From: Lachnospiraceae bacterium
Lineage (GTDB): Bacteria > Bacillota > Clostridia > Lachnospirales > Lachnospiraceae
Length of the DNA: 64,000 nucleotides
Reading direction: 5' to 3'
NCBI GenBank assembly: GCA_017509985.1
Contig: JAFWOE010000037.1
Span: 1 to 64,000, forward strand
Below are positions 43,566 through 52,974 of the stretch, piece by piece (within the stretch, counting starts at the first letter, position 1; each line of letters opens with the position of its first letter). The notes under the pieces are model-generated. The model saw nothing but the letters and a program-made list of their open reading frames with translations. It was not told the DNA's origin and did no database searches. The position numbers and the translations under genes were made by a program.

Positions 43566-43815
43566 CGATGGGCCGCATGCGTTTGTGTTTTACAACAAAA
43601 CTGAAACACATGCTCTGCCCGGAGTCTGTCGGCCGGAGGAGTTCGAAGATGATCTGCTGCCGGAACTTCGCTGCGGCCTTTGAGGCATGCTTACGCCGAA
43701 TTTGGCCGCAGTGTCAGTGAAGGCGCAGAGAAGCTGAGAAGGACGAGGCCCTGACGCGGGGCCGCATGCGTTCAGTTTTTTTACAATCCATAACATGCTC
43801 TGCCCGGAGTTAACA
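43566..43815. repeat. Direct repeat pair flanking about 140 bp in the lon upstream gap
   Basis: A roughly 50-bp motif, GGGCCGCATGCGTT ... TTTTACAA ... ACATGCTCTGCCCGGAGT, occurs at about 43569-43623 and again at about 43761-43810. Between them is GC-rich DNA with no credible gene. It looks like a mobile or recombined intergenic repeat. It occupies most of the 396-base gap 43477-43872. Confidence 0.8.
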
Positions 43816-43820
43816 GCAGC

Positions 43821-43852
43821 AAAAAGGGCAAAGCAGTGCGCTTTGCCCTTTT
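43821..43852. terminator. Terminator of the aldehyde oxidoreductase cluster
   Basis: GGGCAAAG and CTTTGCCC with A5 before and T4 after, so it works in both directions; it follows the stop of the redox protein gene at 43873. Confidence 0.85.
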
Positions 43853-43872
43853 ACAGTTGCCATTCGTAAGGA

Positions 43873-44064
43873 TTATTTCTCTTCGAGCTGGGTTTCGACC
43901 TCAACCATTTTCCCGACCGCCAGGTCACGCGGGATCATTACGCGGCCGCACTTCGGACAGCGAAGCAGATTCTCACTGAAATTCATATTCAGATAGTCAA
44001 AGACTACTTTTTTTACTGTTAATTCTTCACCGCATCTGCGGCATTTCCAGATTTCGTCTGCCAC
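43873..44064 (-). CDS. Zinc-ribbon redox protein (DVU_1557-like)
   Basis: 63 aa. Two CxxC pairs (CRRCGEEL and CPKCGRVM) around a KKVVFDYLNMNF segment. Small proteins of this form occur in molybdenum aldehyde oxidoreductase clusters of Desulfovibrio and Clostridia; the exact role there is not known, electron transfer or cofactor insertion being suggested. Last gene of the minus-strand cluster, 65 bases after the dicluster protein. Confidence 0.8.
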   Translation of the reverse strand: MADEIWKCRRCGEELTVKKVVFDYLNMNFSENLLRCPKCGRVMIPRDLAVGKMVEVETQLEEK

Positions 44065-44129
44065 TGTACTGCCCTCTTATTCTTCTTTGATGATTAGCGG
44101 AACGGCGACAGGGAACCGTCCCCTTGTCG

Positions 44130-46415
44130 TCATTCTTCTTCCCGGATGTGCATCCTGTGAGTATAGACCTCTTTGATATGGTAGACGTCCGCTTCTTTTT
44201 TATATCGTACCCAGCAGGTAATGTACCGGCCGGCCATGCGGCAGAGGATCTCGCCGTCGGCATTCTCAAAGCCTTCCTGCGCTTCCTCGTTGAGCCAGAT
44301 CGTCTCCCGCACCTCTCCTGCCGGGACCAGAAGGCGCTCCATTTCGCGGATCACTTCCTCCGGGATCGAAAGCTTTATGCTGTCCCAGGCTTTCTGTTCG
44401 GGTTCAAAATCTTCGTTCATATATTTCTTCAGGATCTGCTTTTTCACAGACAGGTTGTTCTCTCTCTTCTCTTCCAGCGCAGCCGGCTTCTTCGGCTCCA
44501 GCCCGAAGATCAGATCCAGGATATGCACACTGTCTTTTCCATGAGTCCGGAATACGTCCAGGCAATTTGCACAGTAGACCAGGAACGGTTCTCCGGCTTC
44601 ACCGCAGCGTTTCGAAGCCACTTCATCATAGAATTCCGGATTTGCCAGCTGGATATGTCCTCCGAAACCGCAGCAACGGCCTTTGCTGTCATAGTCTGAA
44701 AGGCAGATTCCGGAAGTTTTTGCGAGGCTCCGGACAGACTCCTTAAGATCAGCCGTTCCGTAAGCTGCGCACGGATCGAACACTGCATAATTTCCGGAAC
44801 CGGTATCCGGAACAGTGATCTTTCCTTCTCGGATCCCTTCATCCAGCACCTCATAAAGGGAGCGGATCGGGATCTGGGGAAGGAAGCGTTCAAACGTCCT
44901 TCTGCAGCTTGCGCAGGCATAGACCACTGTCGGCTTCCCGGCGTCCTCCCAGTTTTGCCTTATTGAATCGATATGCCGGTCAAACCTTTCGCGTTCTCCG
45001 GCCCATAGCGCCGGAACTCCGCAGCATCCGAGTCCTATCCCGGAGTTCCCGTTGATCATACGAATTGCTTCAAAGGACCGAAGCACATATTCCGGATCGG
45101 CACCGCCCAGCCTGCATCCTGGGAAAAACAGCAGACTGCTCTTCTCTTTTTCCGAAGGCGCCAGGATCAGTGACGCTTCCGAAACCGTCTGCTCCATCTC
45201 TTTTAGCCAGTATCCGTGAAAAGCCGGAGGATAAAGGTTGCTGTCCACGCGGTCTTTTCTGGAAAATTCGAACAGGCCGCCGATATCCACGTTTTCTTCG
45301 CAGACCCCGGCACAGTGTCCGCAGAGGTTGCAGGACCAGGTCTGCCTTGTAATGCAGGCGGAACTGACGGAATTCCTGGATGCTCCGTCCTGGGCAACAT
45401 CAATGGCGATGCGCGGCGGCTTCTTTTTGTATTTCGTCAGCAGCTCACAGCTTTTAAAACACTCTTCGCAGTCGCACTGCATGCAGCGTGCCGCTTCTGA
45501 AGCTGCCTCATCCTTTGTGTAAAGCTCTCCGGCCGGGACAACATGCGGCAGCGGCGGCTCGTCTTTATGGGGAACATTTCTGGAACAGCCGGTCTTTTCA
45601 TATGTAATGGTCGCATAGGATGAATCTCCTACCTGCAACCAGGATTCCATCGCCTTGGCGTAATCAAGAGCCCGGGCAAGGCCTTCGATCTTCGAAAGGC
45701 CGGCCCGCTCGCCTCCAAGAAAGATACCCGGTGTCTTTGTAACTCCGAGTTCACGGTCAAGCCCCTCCAGAAGGCCGAATTCATTTCCTTCGGTTCCGGT
45801 GGCGATAAAGGCCATGTCAAAACCGGCCAGCTGTTCAAGAGAAGTTATTTCCTCTCCAAAACGGAACTGTATGTTATATCCTTCGAACAGTCCGTCCGAA
45901 GGATCCTTTATTTCAAATTTACGGATGAATTCCTTTTCAAAATCCGCGAATCTTTCATGCGAGGCAATACTGCCTCCCCATGATGCCTCGCGTTCAAAAA
46001 CAGTTACCTGGAACCGTTTTCTGCTCAAATGAAGGGCGCAGGCAAGGCCTGCCGGCCCCGCTCCGACCACAGCAGCCTTATTCTCGAGCGGTTCCAGTGT
46101 AAACGATTTGCGTTCTTTCTTTTCTTCCTGCCCTGCCAGGCAGGAACGTTCCAGAAGGTTAACGGCAATGGTCTCTTCGCCAAGCACCGTCATCCTCTGG
46201 CAGTTCTCCTCGCAGGGAGCAGGACAAAGTTCGCTTATGAGTACAGGAAAAGGAAGCGCTGTGGAAAGCTCCTTCGCCGCAGCGCTTATCCTTCCTTTAG
46301 AAGCCTTTTTCAGGAAGGCTTTGATGTCCAGATGGAAGGGGCAGGCGGCCACGCAGGTCGCCGGCTCCCCATTGTAACATTTTTCTGTAAAAGCAAACGC
46401 TTCTTCACGCTGCAA
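44130..46415 (-). CDS. FAD/Fe-S dicluster oxidoreductase of the aldehyde oxidoreductase cluster
   Basis: 761 aa. N-terminal Fe-S entry (CYNGEPATCVAACPFHLDI), GltD-like FAD domain with VVGAGPAGLACALHLS (about 115) and IATGTEGNEFGLL, a ferredoxin-like insert (CMQCDCEECFKSC, CNLCGHCAGVC), and a C-terminal pair of CCG domains (GLGCCGVPALWAG, GRCCGFGGHI...CANC) as in heterodisulfide-reductase HdrB/GlpC. It should move electrons from the molybdenum enzyme to a quinone or ferredoxin pool. Eleven bases after the molybdenum gene; same operon. Confidence 0.88.
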   Translation of the reverse strand: MQREEAFAFTEKCYNGEPATCVAACPFHLDIKAFLKKASKGRISAAAKELSTALPFPVLISELCPAPCEENCQRMTVLGEETIAVNLLERSCLAGQEEKKERKSFTLEPLENKAAVVGAGPAGLACALHLSRKRFQVTVFEREASWGGSIASHERFADFEKEFIRKFEIKDPSDGLFEGYNIQFRFGEEITSLEQLAGFDMAFIATGTEGNEFGLLEGLDRELGVTKTPGIFLGGERAGLSKIEGLARALDYAKAMESWLQVGDSSYATITYEKTGCSRNVPHKDEPPLPHVVPAGELYTKDEAASEAARCMQCDCEECFKSCELLTKYKKKPPRIAIDVAQDGASRNSVSSACITRQTWSCNLCGHCAGVCEENVDIGGLFEFSRKDRVDSNLYPPAFHGYWLKEMEQTVSEASLILAPSEKEKSSLLFFPGCRLGGADPEYVLRSFEAIRMINGNSGIGLGCCGVPALWAGERERFDRHIDSIRQNWEDAGKPTVVYACASCRRTFERFLPQIPIRSLYEVLDEGIREGKITVPDTGSGNYAVFDPCAAYGTADLKESVRSLAKTSGICLSDYDSKGRCCGFGGHIQLANPEFYDEVASKRCGEAGEPFLVYCANCLDVFRTHGKDSVHILDLIFGLEPKKPAALEEKRENNLSVKKQILKKYMNEDFEPEQKAWDSIKLSIPEEVIREMERLLVPAGEVRETIWLNEEAQEGFENADGEILCRMAGRYITCWVRYKKEADVYHIKEVYTHRMHIREEE

Positions 46416-46426
46416 AACTGTTCTCC

Positions 46427-49261
46427 TTAGATCGGATTCTCCCTGATGTACTCCAGTTCATCCTCGAACTCGGTGCCGAAGAAGTATTTGGGCGGCGTAA
46501 GATCTTCGCCCTTCTGCAGGCGCTCCCAGCCTTCCTTGACCTTCTTGGGTGTTGCGGGCAGATCATAAATACGTACACCGCAGGCATTGTTGATTGCGTT
46601 GATGACCGGCATATGCGTGCAGGCCTGGAAAACCTCTGCGCAGCCGCCGGATCCGAACGGTCCGTGCGGGCGCGGATTGTCTTCGTAGAACTCGATGCGG
46701 ATATCATCCGGAATATCGTTGCAGGCCGGGATTCCGCAGTAAGCCATGTTGTTCGCGCGGTCGGATGCATCGTAGTCCTCGCTGATCGCAAAGCCGATGC
46801 CATGGGAGATACGGCCATAGGCCTGTCCCAGAACAGAAAGTCTGTTGCCGACCTTTCCGATATCAACAGCCTGGGCAAACTTGAGCACTTTGGTCTTGCC
46901 GGTTTCGACATCAACTTCGACAAGGGCACAGGCTACGCCGTACTCGTATGTCGCAAAGCGGTTGCCCTCACCGGTATTCGGATCCTGGCACGGATCCAGG
47001 CCTCTTCCGACTTCGTCCACATGTCCGCGGTATTTCGTCGGAATGCCTTCCGCCACCATTTCCTCATAAGTACGATAGGTTCCGTCTTCTTTTCTCATGG
47101 CGTTCAGCAGCTTTTCGCCGGCATCTGCCAGGGCACGTCCGTTCATGAAGTGCGAACGGCTGGCTGCGGAAAGTCCGGAATCCGGAGCGAGCTTGGTATC
47201 CATGGTGATCTGGCGTACCTTCGCGGGATCGATATTCAGAGGCTCCAGCGCTTTCAGCGTCAGATCCAGCGTGCCGATATCTCCGCCCTGGCCGAGATCC
47301 TGCCATGTGTTGTAGACGTTGATGTATCCGTCCGGACAGAGCTCCAGATCGTTCTCGCAGTGATCGATAAAGCCCTTGCCGACATTGAATCCGCCCATGC
47401 CGATGCCGACGCCAACATGGCGGCCTTCTTTCTTGGCCTCATCGGCGATCGCCTTGAATTCATCGTAATGCGGCTTGATCAGCTCGAGCAGTTTCGGATA
47501 CGGATAATCCAGATACGGACGGCTGTTGATCGTAAGGTCTCCGGGATGAGCGACGTTCAGGTTGCGGAACTCCCAGGCATCGATGCCGGCCTTTTCCGCG
47601 GCCATATCGGTAAGGGCCTCACTCATCGTATAGATCTGAGGTCCGCCGAAACCGCAGTACGCGCAGGTGAACGCGTGGTTCGAAGCGCCAGCACGGGCAA
47701 GGGCCTTGATATTCGGGATATTGTAACCCTGGAACGGTACGGAGATCAGGTTGCCGAAAGCGATGGAAGCGGTTCCGGCATAAGCGCCGTGATCCTGGAT
47801 GACATCGAATTCAACGCCCTGGATCTTGCCGTCTGCGTCGCAGGCAAGACGTCCGTTGGAGTAGGTTCCGGAACGTTTTCCGGTCATATGCATGTGTTCT
47901 TCATAGGTAAGCGTCATCGAGCAGGGCATATCCAGAGCCATTACAGCCACGCCGGCGATCGCAAAGATGTTGGAGATCGTGGAATAGCCGAAGCATCCGC
48001 CTGCGGGGTTGTCGATCATACGTACCTTTTCAGGATCGATGCCGATGGCGGGAGCCAGCTCGTTGCGGCAGCCGTAAAGGTCGTGGGTCTTGCTCATGAT
48101 GGTCAGCATTCCGTCTTCGTCCCAGTAGCCCTGGAAAACATCGGGCTCGATCGGAAGATGCGGCTGACGCTGTGAATGCCAGCTTCCTTCTACTACGACA
48201 TCCGCGTCGTCAAAGATCTCCTCGGTATCTTCGCCCTTGTAAAGAGGAGCAAACAGATACTGGTTCGGGATATTGGGATACAGCTGCAGCGCGCCCGGTG
48301 CCGAAGACTCCAGAACGCTCATGTAGGAAGGAAGGATCTCCAGATCCGCTTTTACCTTCTTTGCAGCTTCACGTGCAATATCCGTGGAAACCGCTGCTAC
48401 GACCGCGTAGACATCGCCGCGGCGGTTGATTACATCCTCACAGATTACAGGGAATTTGGGAGCTCCCTGTCCCTTCTGTCTCGGAACGACAGCCGGGAAC
48501 GAAATATCGTTGGAACCCTTTACATCCGCTGCTGTCAGGACCTTGATAACGCCGGGGATCGCTTCCGCTTCGGAAACGTCGATGCTCTTGATCTTCGCAT
48601 GGGGCACTCCGGCCATGACCGGCGCCAGATATGCAACGGTTCCGGGCATCTTCAGAGCGATGTCATCGCCGTAATCCGTAAGGCCGCATACCTTTGCAAG
48701 GGCCGTGGGCCTCGGCATATATCCGCCATAGATACCGTCTTTCTCCGGTTTCCAGGTGATGTCTTCCATCGTCTTTTCACCGCGGAGCACCGCTGCGGCG
48801 TCCATAACGCCGTCGATCAGCTGCTTGTAGCCAGTGCAGCGGCAGACATTATGGTTCTTCGTGAACCAGTCGCGCACATCTTCCCTTGTGGGAGACGGGT
48901 TCTCCAGCAGCAGCCCGTAAGCCGATACAATAAAGCCCGGAGTACAGAAGCCGCACTGGGCGCCGCCGTTGGTGATCCATGCCTGCTGCAGCGGATGCAG
49001 ATGCTGGGGTGTACCGATGCCCTCTATCGTGACGACTTCCGCAAAATCCGGCACCCTCTTCATCTTCATCACGCAGGAACGGGTCACTTTTTTGTCAAGA
49101 ATAACGGTACAGGCTCCGCAGACGCCCTTACCGCAGCCGATCTTAGTCCCTGTAAGACCGTATTTTCTCAAAACATCCGCAAGGCTGTCCTTATCCGGAT
49201 CATAGATCACGTAACGCTGTACGCCGTTGATAATAAGTGACTTTCTTGATAACTTTCCCAT
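46427..49261 (-). CDS. Single-chain molybdenum aldehyde oxidoreductase (Mop/XdhA type)
   Basis: 944 aa, close to the 907 aa Desulfovibrio Mop enzyme. Oxidises aldehydes to acids (or hydroxylates heterocycles) using molybdopterin. Two [2Fe-2S] domains: CGKGVCGAC (Cys43, 48, 51) and CGFCTPG...CRCTGY (about 104-144). The Mo part includes the GGCFGYS, AYCGFGGPQ and QDLGQGGDIGT loops; the active-site Glu is probably that of GSGGCAEVF near the end, though the usual GVGE is altered. No separate FAD subunit is present. Confidence 0.93.
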   Translation of the reverse strand: MGKLSRKSLIINGVQRYVIYDPDKDSLADVLRKYGLTGTKIGCGKGVCGACTVILDKKVTRSCVMKMKRVPDFAEVVTIEGIGTPQHLHPLQQAWITNGGAQCGFCTPGFIVSAYGLLLENPSPTREDVRDWFTKNHNVCRCTGYKQLIDGVMDAAAVLRGEKTMEDITWKPEKDGIYGGYMPRPTALAKVCGLTDYGDDIALKMPGTVAYLAPVMAGVPHAKIKSIDVSEAEAIPGVIKVLTAADVKGSNDISFPAVVPRQKGQGAPKFPVICEDVINRRGDVYAVVAAVSTDIAREAAKKVKADLEILPSYMSVLESSAPGALQLYPNIPNQYLFAPLYKGEDTEEIFDDADVVVEGSWHSQRQPHLPIEPDVFQGYWDEDGMLTIMSKTHDLYGCRNELAPAIGIDPEKVRMIDNPAGGCFGYSTISNIFAIAGVAVMALDMPCSMTLTYEEHMHMTGKRSGTYSNGRLACDADGKIQGVEFDVIQDHGAYAGTASIAFGNLISVPFQGYNIPNIKALARAGASNHAFTCAYCGFGGPQIYTMSEALTDMAAEKAGIDAWEFRNLNVAHPGDLTINSRPYLDYPYPKLLELIKPHYDEFKAIADEAKKEGRHVGVGIGMGGFNVGKGFIDHCENDLELCPDGYINVYNTWQDLGQGGDIGTLDLTLKALEPLNIDPAKVRQITMDTKLAPDSGLSAASRSHFMNGRALADAGEKLLNAMRKEDGTYRTYEEMVAEGIPTKYRGHVDEVGRGLDPCQDPNTGEGNRFATYEYGVACALVEVDVETGKTKVLKFAQAVDIGKVGNRLSVLGQAYGRISHGIGFAISEDYDASDRANNMAYCGIPACNDIPDDIRIEFYEDNPRPHGPFGSGGCAEVFQACTHMPVINAINNACGVRIYDLPATPKKVKEGWERLQKGEDLTPPKYFFGTEFEDELEYIRENPI

Positions 49262-49350
49262 ATGATTCCTCGCTTCTTATTTATTATGGTGACGCGGCAT
49301 CCTGTCCTGCCGCAAAATACAGTTCCTTTTCAAGTCCGGCAGAAAAAGGA

Positions 49351-50469
49351 TCAGTCGTTGATCTCTTCCTGCCATTTCATACACAGAACGGCTTTCAGTA
49401 CTTTTCCGCTTTTTGTATCGTCAAAAGCCTGGTTGATGTCTTTAAAATCGTAATACTGGATCAGCTTGTCAAAGGGGAACATGCCCTTGCGGTAATAATC
49501 CATCAGCTGCGGAATGAAGATCTTCGGATTGGAGCATCCTTCCACCAGGCCGACCAGTGTCTTTCCGGGGCCCATCAGCTCGTTCTCTACATGGATCGTC
49601 AGTTCCTGGGTCGCTCCGAGAACGACACAGATGCCGAGCGAATGTACGCAGTTCAGGCTCTGGCGCACACACGCACCGATGCCCGTGCAGTCGATCGCGT
49701 AATCGGTCCCGTCTCCGCCGCTCAATTCTTTCACATACGCCGGAACATCTTCCACTTCCCTCGAGTTCACGATATCGGTCGCGCCGAGTTCCAGCGCAAG
49801 CTCCAGTCTCGACGGTACGACGTCGCAGGCGATGATCTGCGTGCAGCCGGCGATCTTAGCCGCCATAACGGCACTTAATCCCACAGGCCCGCAGCCGGTA
49901 ATGATGATCGAGCTGTCGGGGCCCGGTCTCAGGTAATTGAGCACCGCACCCGCTCCGGTCTGTATGCCGCAGCCCACCGGTGCGACCATCTTAAGGTCGA
50001 TATCATCCGCTACCGGGATCAGGTTGTTTACATGCACGACCGCGTGGGTAGCAAACGCGCCCTGTCCGAAGAAGGACGAAACCTGCGATCCGTGCATCAT
50101 GAGACGTTTTGTGTTGTCATAGGAAACTCCGGAGAAATTCAGTCTCCGGTTCTCCCGGCATCCGTACGGTCTGCCGGTTCGGCAGGCTTTGCATGTACCG
50201 CAGTATCCGAAAGAAAAGCCTACCCTGTCGCCTTCCTTGAATTCCGCAACGCCCGGACCGACCTTTTTTATGATCCCGCAGCCTTCATGCCCGAAAACTG
50301 CCGGGAGCGGTACCGGGATGATCTGGTTCCTGGCAACGTCATCGGTATGGCAGACCCCGCAGGCCACCACCTCGACCAGCACTTCATTTTTCTTCGGCTC
50401 ATCCAGTTCCAGTTCGGTGATCCGGAAGGGATCTCCCGCATTTTCTATTACTGCTGCCTGTATCTTCAT
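49351..50469 (-). CDS. Zinc alcohol dehydrogenase, aryl-alcohol/class III type
   Basis: 372 aa from ATG 50467-50469 (MKIQAAVIE), seven bases after AGGAGAGAG. Catalytic zinc site CGVCHTD and GHEGCGI, structural zinc Cys set CGTCKACRTGRPYGC, NAD-binding IITGCGPVGLSAVMAAK. Oxidises primary or aromatic alcohols with NAD(P)+. It leads the aldehyde oxidoreductase on the same strand (90-base gap), so alcohol could be taken to aldehyde and on to acid by the cluster. Confidence 0.92.
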   Translation of the reverse strand: MKIQAAVIENAGDPFRITELELDEPKKNEVLVEVVACGVCHTDDVARNQIIPVPLPAVFGHEGCGIIKKVGPGVAEFKEGDRVGFSFGYCGTCKACRTGRPYGCRENRRLNFSGVSYDNTKRLMMHGSQVSSFFGQGAFATHAVVHVNNLIPVADDIDLKMVAPVGCGIQTGAGAVLNYLRPGPDSSIIITGCGPVGLSAVMAAKIAGCTQIIACDVVPSRLELALELGATDIVNSREVEDVPAYVKELSGGDGTDYAIDCTGIGACVRQSLNCVHSLGICVVLGATQELTIHVENELMGPGKTLVGLVEGCSNPKIFIPQLMDYYRKGMFPFDKLIQYYDFKDINQAFDDTKSGKVLKAVLCMKWQEEIND

Positions 50470-50591
50470 AACTGCTCTCTCCTGTAAAAAACATAGTGCC
50501 GGATCACCCTGTGATCCTCCTGTTTTATCATACTCCAATTCATAACAAAAAGGCAATTGATAATATGATTATTTTGTAATATCCGGCCGAT

Positions 50592-50632
50592 AAAAAAGCC
50601 CTTCCGCCGGCAATGTCAACGGAAGGGCTTTT
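50592..50632. terminator. Bidirectional terminator
   Basis: AAAAAGCCCTTCCG and CGGAAGGGCTTTT around a loop; it lies between the YegP-like and alcohol dehydrogenase genes, after the YegP-like stop (50656). Confidence 0.88.
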
Positions 50633-50655
50633 ACATCTGTTCGGTAAAAAGATTA

Positions 50656-51036
50656 TTACTGATCGAGTTCCAGTTTGATCTCTGCGTCGGGAGCATTTTT
50701 CCGGATAGATGCAATACCGTTTAAGCAGCTGCGCTTGCTGGAATAGCCTTCACCGTGGCAGATGTTCTGCCCGTTTGCCGCGCGCAGTCTGAATCTCGTC
50801 TCACCTTTGGCATCCAGGTAAACCTCGAACTTGGGGTTCTTCTTTACTTCGTAATTCTCAACGGTCTGATCTTCGATATCCGCCGCCGTGGAATTCTTCA
50901 TAACGCTCCGGATTCCTTTTTTGCAGGATCCGATCGCTTTGTATTGCTGGCTGCTGGCAATGACCTCACCGTTCTTTGCCTTCAGATTGAACATGAATGC
51001 TCCGGCTTTGGTTTGTTTGATGACAAAAACGCCCAT
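50656..51036 (-). CDS. YegP-family (DUF1508) protein
   Basis: 126 aa made of two tandem DUF1508 units: FMFNLKAKNGEVIASSQQYKAIGSCKKGIRSV and FRFRLRAANGQNICHGEGYSSKRSCLNGIASI. Each unit is a beta-beta-helix; function unknown. GGGAGGTACTGTC precedes ATG. Confidence 0.9.
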   Translation of the reverse strand: MGVFVIKQTKAGAFMFNLKAKNGEVIASSQQYKAIGSCKKGIRSVMKNSTAADIEDQTVENYEVKKNPKFEVYLDAKGETRFRLRAANGQNICHGEGYSSKRSCLNGIASIRKNAPDAEIKLELDQ

Positions 51037-51170
51037 GACAGTACCTCCCTAAAAAATACATTGTTTCTAATACTTTTATTATTTCGTCCCAGCGGACGTC
51101 AGGTTCCGAAGCTATTTTTATATTACAGCATTTTCTTTTCCCGTACAACGAATTTTTTACATTGCGCATA

Positions 51171-51212
51171 AAAAGGCTGCCGCTTCATCCGATGATAATG
51201 CGGCAGCCCTGT
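51171..51212. terminator. Terminator of the symporter operon
   Basis: GGCTGCCGC and GCGGCAGCC with 16 bases between, 12 bases after the stop of the 41-aa gene on the minus strand. Confidence 0.82.
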
Positions 51213-51223
51213 TTATACTATTT

Positions 51224-51349
51224 TCAGATGTCGTCCTCTTTTATTTCACCGTTCCTTACCTGTTTACGGTAAGCGAGAACAGAAAGAATACCGAGAATGA
51301 CCATAGCGCCTACCAGATACGCGGCTACAAAAACATCTACTGGCTGCAT
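51224..51349 (-). CDS. Symporter-linked micro-protein (41 aa)
   Basis: Too short for usual gene calling. ATG 51347-51349, eight bases after AAGGAGG. One membrane helix (VFVAAYLVGAMVILGILSVLAY), basic positive-inside RKQVR and an acidic tail EIKEDDI. It follows the 37-aa gene by 12 bases and both follow the symporter; family-like accessory peptides are known beside solute symporters. Confidence 0.75.
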   Translation of the reverse strand: MQPVDVFVAAYLVGAMVILGILSVLAYRKQVRNGEIKEDDI

Positions 51350-51361
51350 CAGACCACCTCC

Positions 51362-51475
51362 TTATTCATCATCATCGTTGTTGCTGTGCGTAGCCTTGAA
51401 GATGCCGAATATTACCGCATTCAATACTACGCTGATAACCATGGTATATAAAATAGTTGAAACTACCCAGTTCAT
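51362..51475 (-). CDS. Symporter-linked micro-protein (37 aa)
   Basis: ATG 51473-51475 after GGAGGTATCTT; stop TAA at 51362-51364 overlaps the RBS of the next gene. One membrane helix (VSTILYTMVISVVLNAVIFGIF) and an Asp/Glu-rich tail SNNDDDE. Thirty-three bases after the symporter stop. Likely a small subunit that stabilises or regulates it. Confidence 0.75.
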   Translation of the reverse strand: MNWVVSTILYTMVISVVLNAVIFGIFKATHSNNDDDE

Positions 51476-51507
51476 ATAAGATACCTCCATTCTTCATCAG
51501 CCGCAGA

Positions 51508-52974
51508 TCAGGATCCGGCTTTCTTTTCTTCCATCTGTTTAAGCAGTCCCGGTTCTCCGGGAAGGATCAGGTTCAGCACGATGCCAAGTACGATCGTTGT
51601 GACTGCAACAGGCCAGAAAGCGAAGTTGAAGATACCTGCCCACGGCGGACAGGCGAAAGTCCACCAGAAGTTGACCGCCGTCGATGCGATCAGATTGATC
51701 CAGGCTGCTTTTCGGTTGATCTTCCACAACATACCGATCAGATAGTTTACAAAGATCGGCATGCTGAGTGCGAAGCACCAGAAGAACAGCGAGATCAGCA
51801 GCGTGACCTTCATGGCCGGAAGGGTTGCAGCTGCGGTCACGACAACGATAATGATACGGCTTATCGTCTTGTAGTTCTTATCTCCCTGTTTGTGGCCGGT
51901 CAGCGGCAGGATGATATCATCCGCGATAACATGGGAGATCGCAAGGATCATTCCGGATCCTGTGGAAAGAAGCGCACAAAGAAGGGCAACCATCAGGACA
52001 CCGATCAGTACCGGCGGCAGCACCTGAAGCGCCAGTTCCGGAACAGAAAGGATCGGAGCCTTCTGGGCAATAACCGCAATGGATGTGCCCGTAACGCCGA
52101 GAACTACCCACGGGATGCAGGCTGCCGTATTGATCAGTCCGCCGAGGAAGGCGCCGCGGCGGATATCACGATTGGATTTTGCCGCCAGCATCGGCTGATA
52201 CATGGCATGCTCACTGGCAACGGAAAGTACATGCAGAACTACGCACGGAATGATCGTTCCGAATACAACTGCCGGCGGGAAGCTGAACATATCTGTTTTG
52301 AACGCTTCTCCGATCGATGCGTAATGCTGTGCTACTCCTTCGTATCCGCCCGGGATCGCTCCGCCGACATACGCTACGACTGCAAAGCTGCCCACGATCA
52401 TGACGACCGCATTGATCACGTTCATCATGGAAGCCTGAAGCATGCCGCCGAAGAAGATGTAGATCAGCATCAGGGCTCCGGCGATCAGGATACATCCGGG
52501 AGCATAGCTTACTTTGCCGCCGCAGAGTGCATATACGGCAGTGGAAGTTCCCAGCAGTTCGCTCATTGCGATACCGAGCCATGCTGCGGGAGCTACAGAA
52601 GAGTTGAAGATCTTGATCTTCGGTCCGAAGACCTTGCCCAGCGCCTGCGGGAAAGTCTGGACCTTCAGTTTACGGAACATCGGTCCGAACCAGTAAAGGA
52701 ATATCGGGACAAAAACACCGCCTGCCATGATACCCCACCAGACTGCCGAAACACCGATGTTCGCCTGGTTCTCGTAAAGACTTGTCGTGTGTCCGCCTCC
52801 AAGCGGAGCAAGAACGAAGGAACACATAACCGCGATCCAGCCGATCTGTCCGGATGCCGTAAAGAATGTGGAGTCCCCCTTTTCGCTCATGGTGGCTTTT
52901 TTCCTTCTGCTCATGAAACCGAAGAGCACACTGAAAAAGCCGAAATAGAGTACGGCAATAATAATTGGTACCAT
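51508..52974 (-). CDS. Sodium:solute symporter (SSS family)
   Basis: 488 aa with about thirteen membrane segments. SSS signatures include TASGQIGWIAVMCSFVLAPLGGGHTTSLYE, APAAWLGIAMSELLGTSTAVYALCGG and the Na2-site region ALLCALLSTGSGMILAISHVI. Imports an unknown solute with Na+. ATG after AAGGGGGTGG. Two micro-proteins follow in the same operon. Confidence 0.92.
   Translation of the reverse strand: MVPIIIAVLYFGFFSVLFGFMSRRKKATMSEKGDSTFFTASGQIGWIAVMCSFVLAPLGGGHTTSLYENQANIGVSAVWWGIMAGGVFVPIFLYWFGPMFRKLKVQTFPQALGKVFGPKIKIFNSSVAPAAWLGIAMSELLGTSTAVYALCGGKVSYAPGCILIAGALMLIYIFFGGMLQASMMNVINAVVMIVGSFAVVAYVGGAIPGGYEGVAQHYASIGEAFKTDMFSFPPAVVFGTIIPCVVLHVLSVASEHAMYQPMLAAKSNRDIRRGAFLGGLINTAACIPWVVLGVTGTSIAVIAQKAPILSVPELALQVLPPVLIGVLMVALLCALLSTGSGMILAISHVIADDIILPLTGHKQGDKNYKTISRIIIVVVTAAATLPAMKVTLLISLFFWCFALSMPIFVNYLIGMLWKINRKAAWINLIASTAVNFWWTFACPPWAGIFNFAFWPVAVTTIVLGIVLNLILPGEPGLLKQMEEKKAGS

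Noticed and set aside
43590..43796. 68-aa minus-strand open frame between lon and the redox gene
   Set aside because: Overlaps the direct-repeat region, has no RBS and an Arg/Ser-rich shadow composition.
46613..49240. Two long plus-strand open frames
   Set aside because: Both are antisense to the molybdenum aldehyde oxidoreductase gene.
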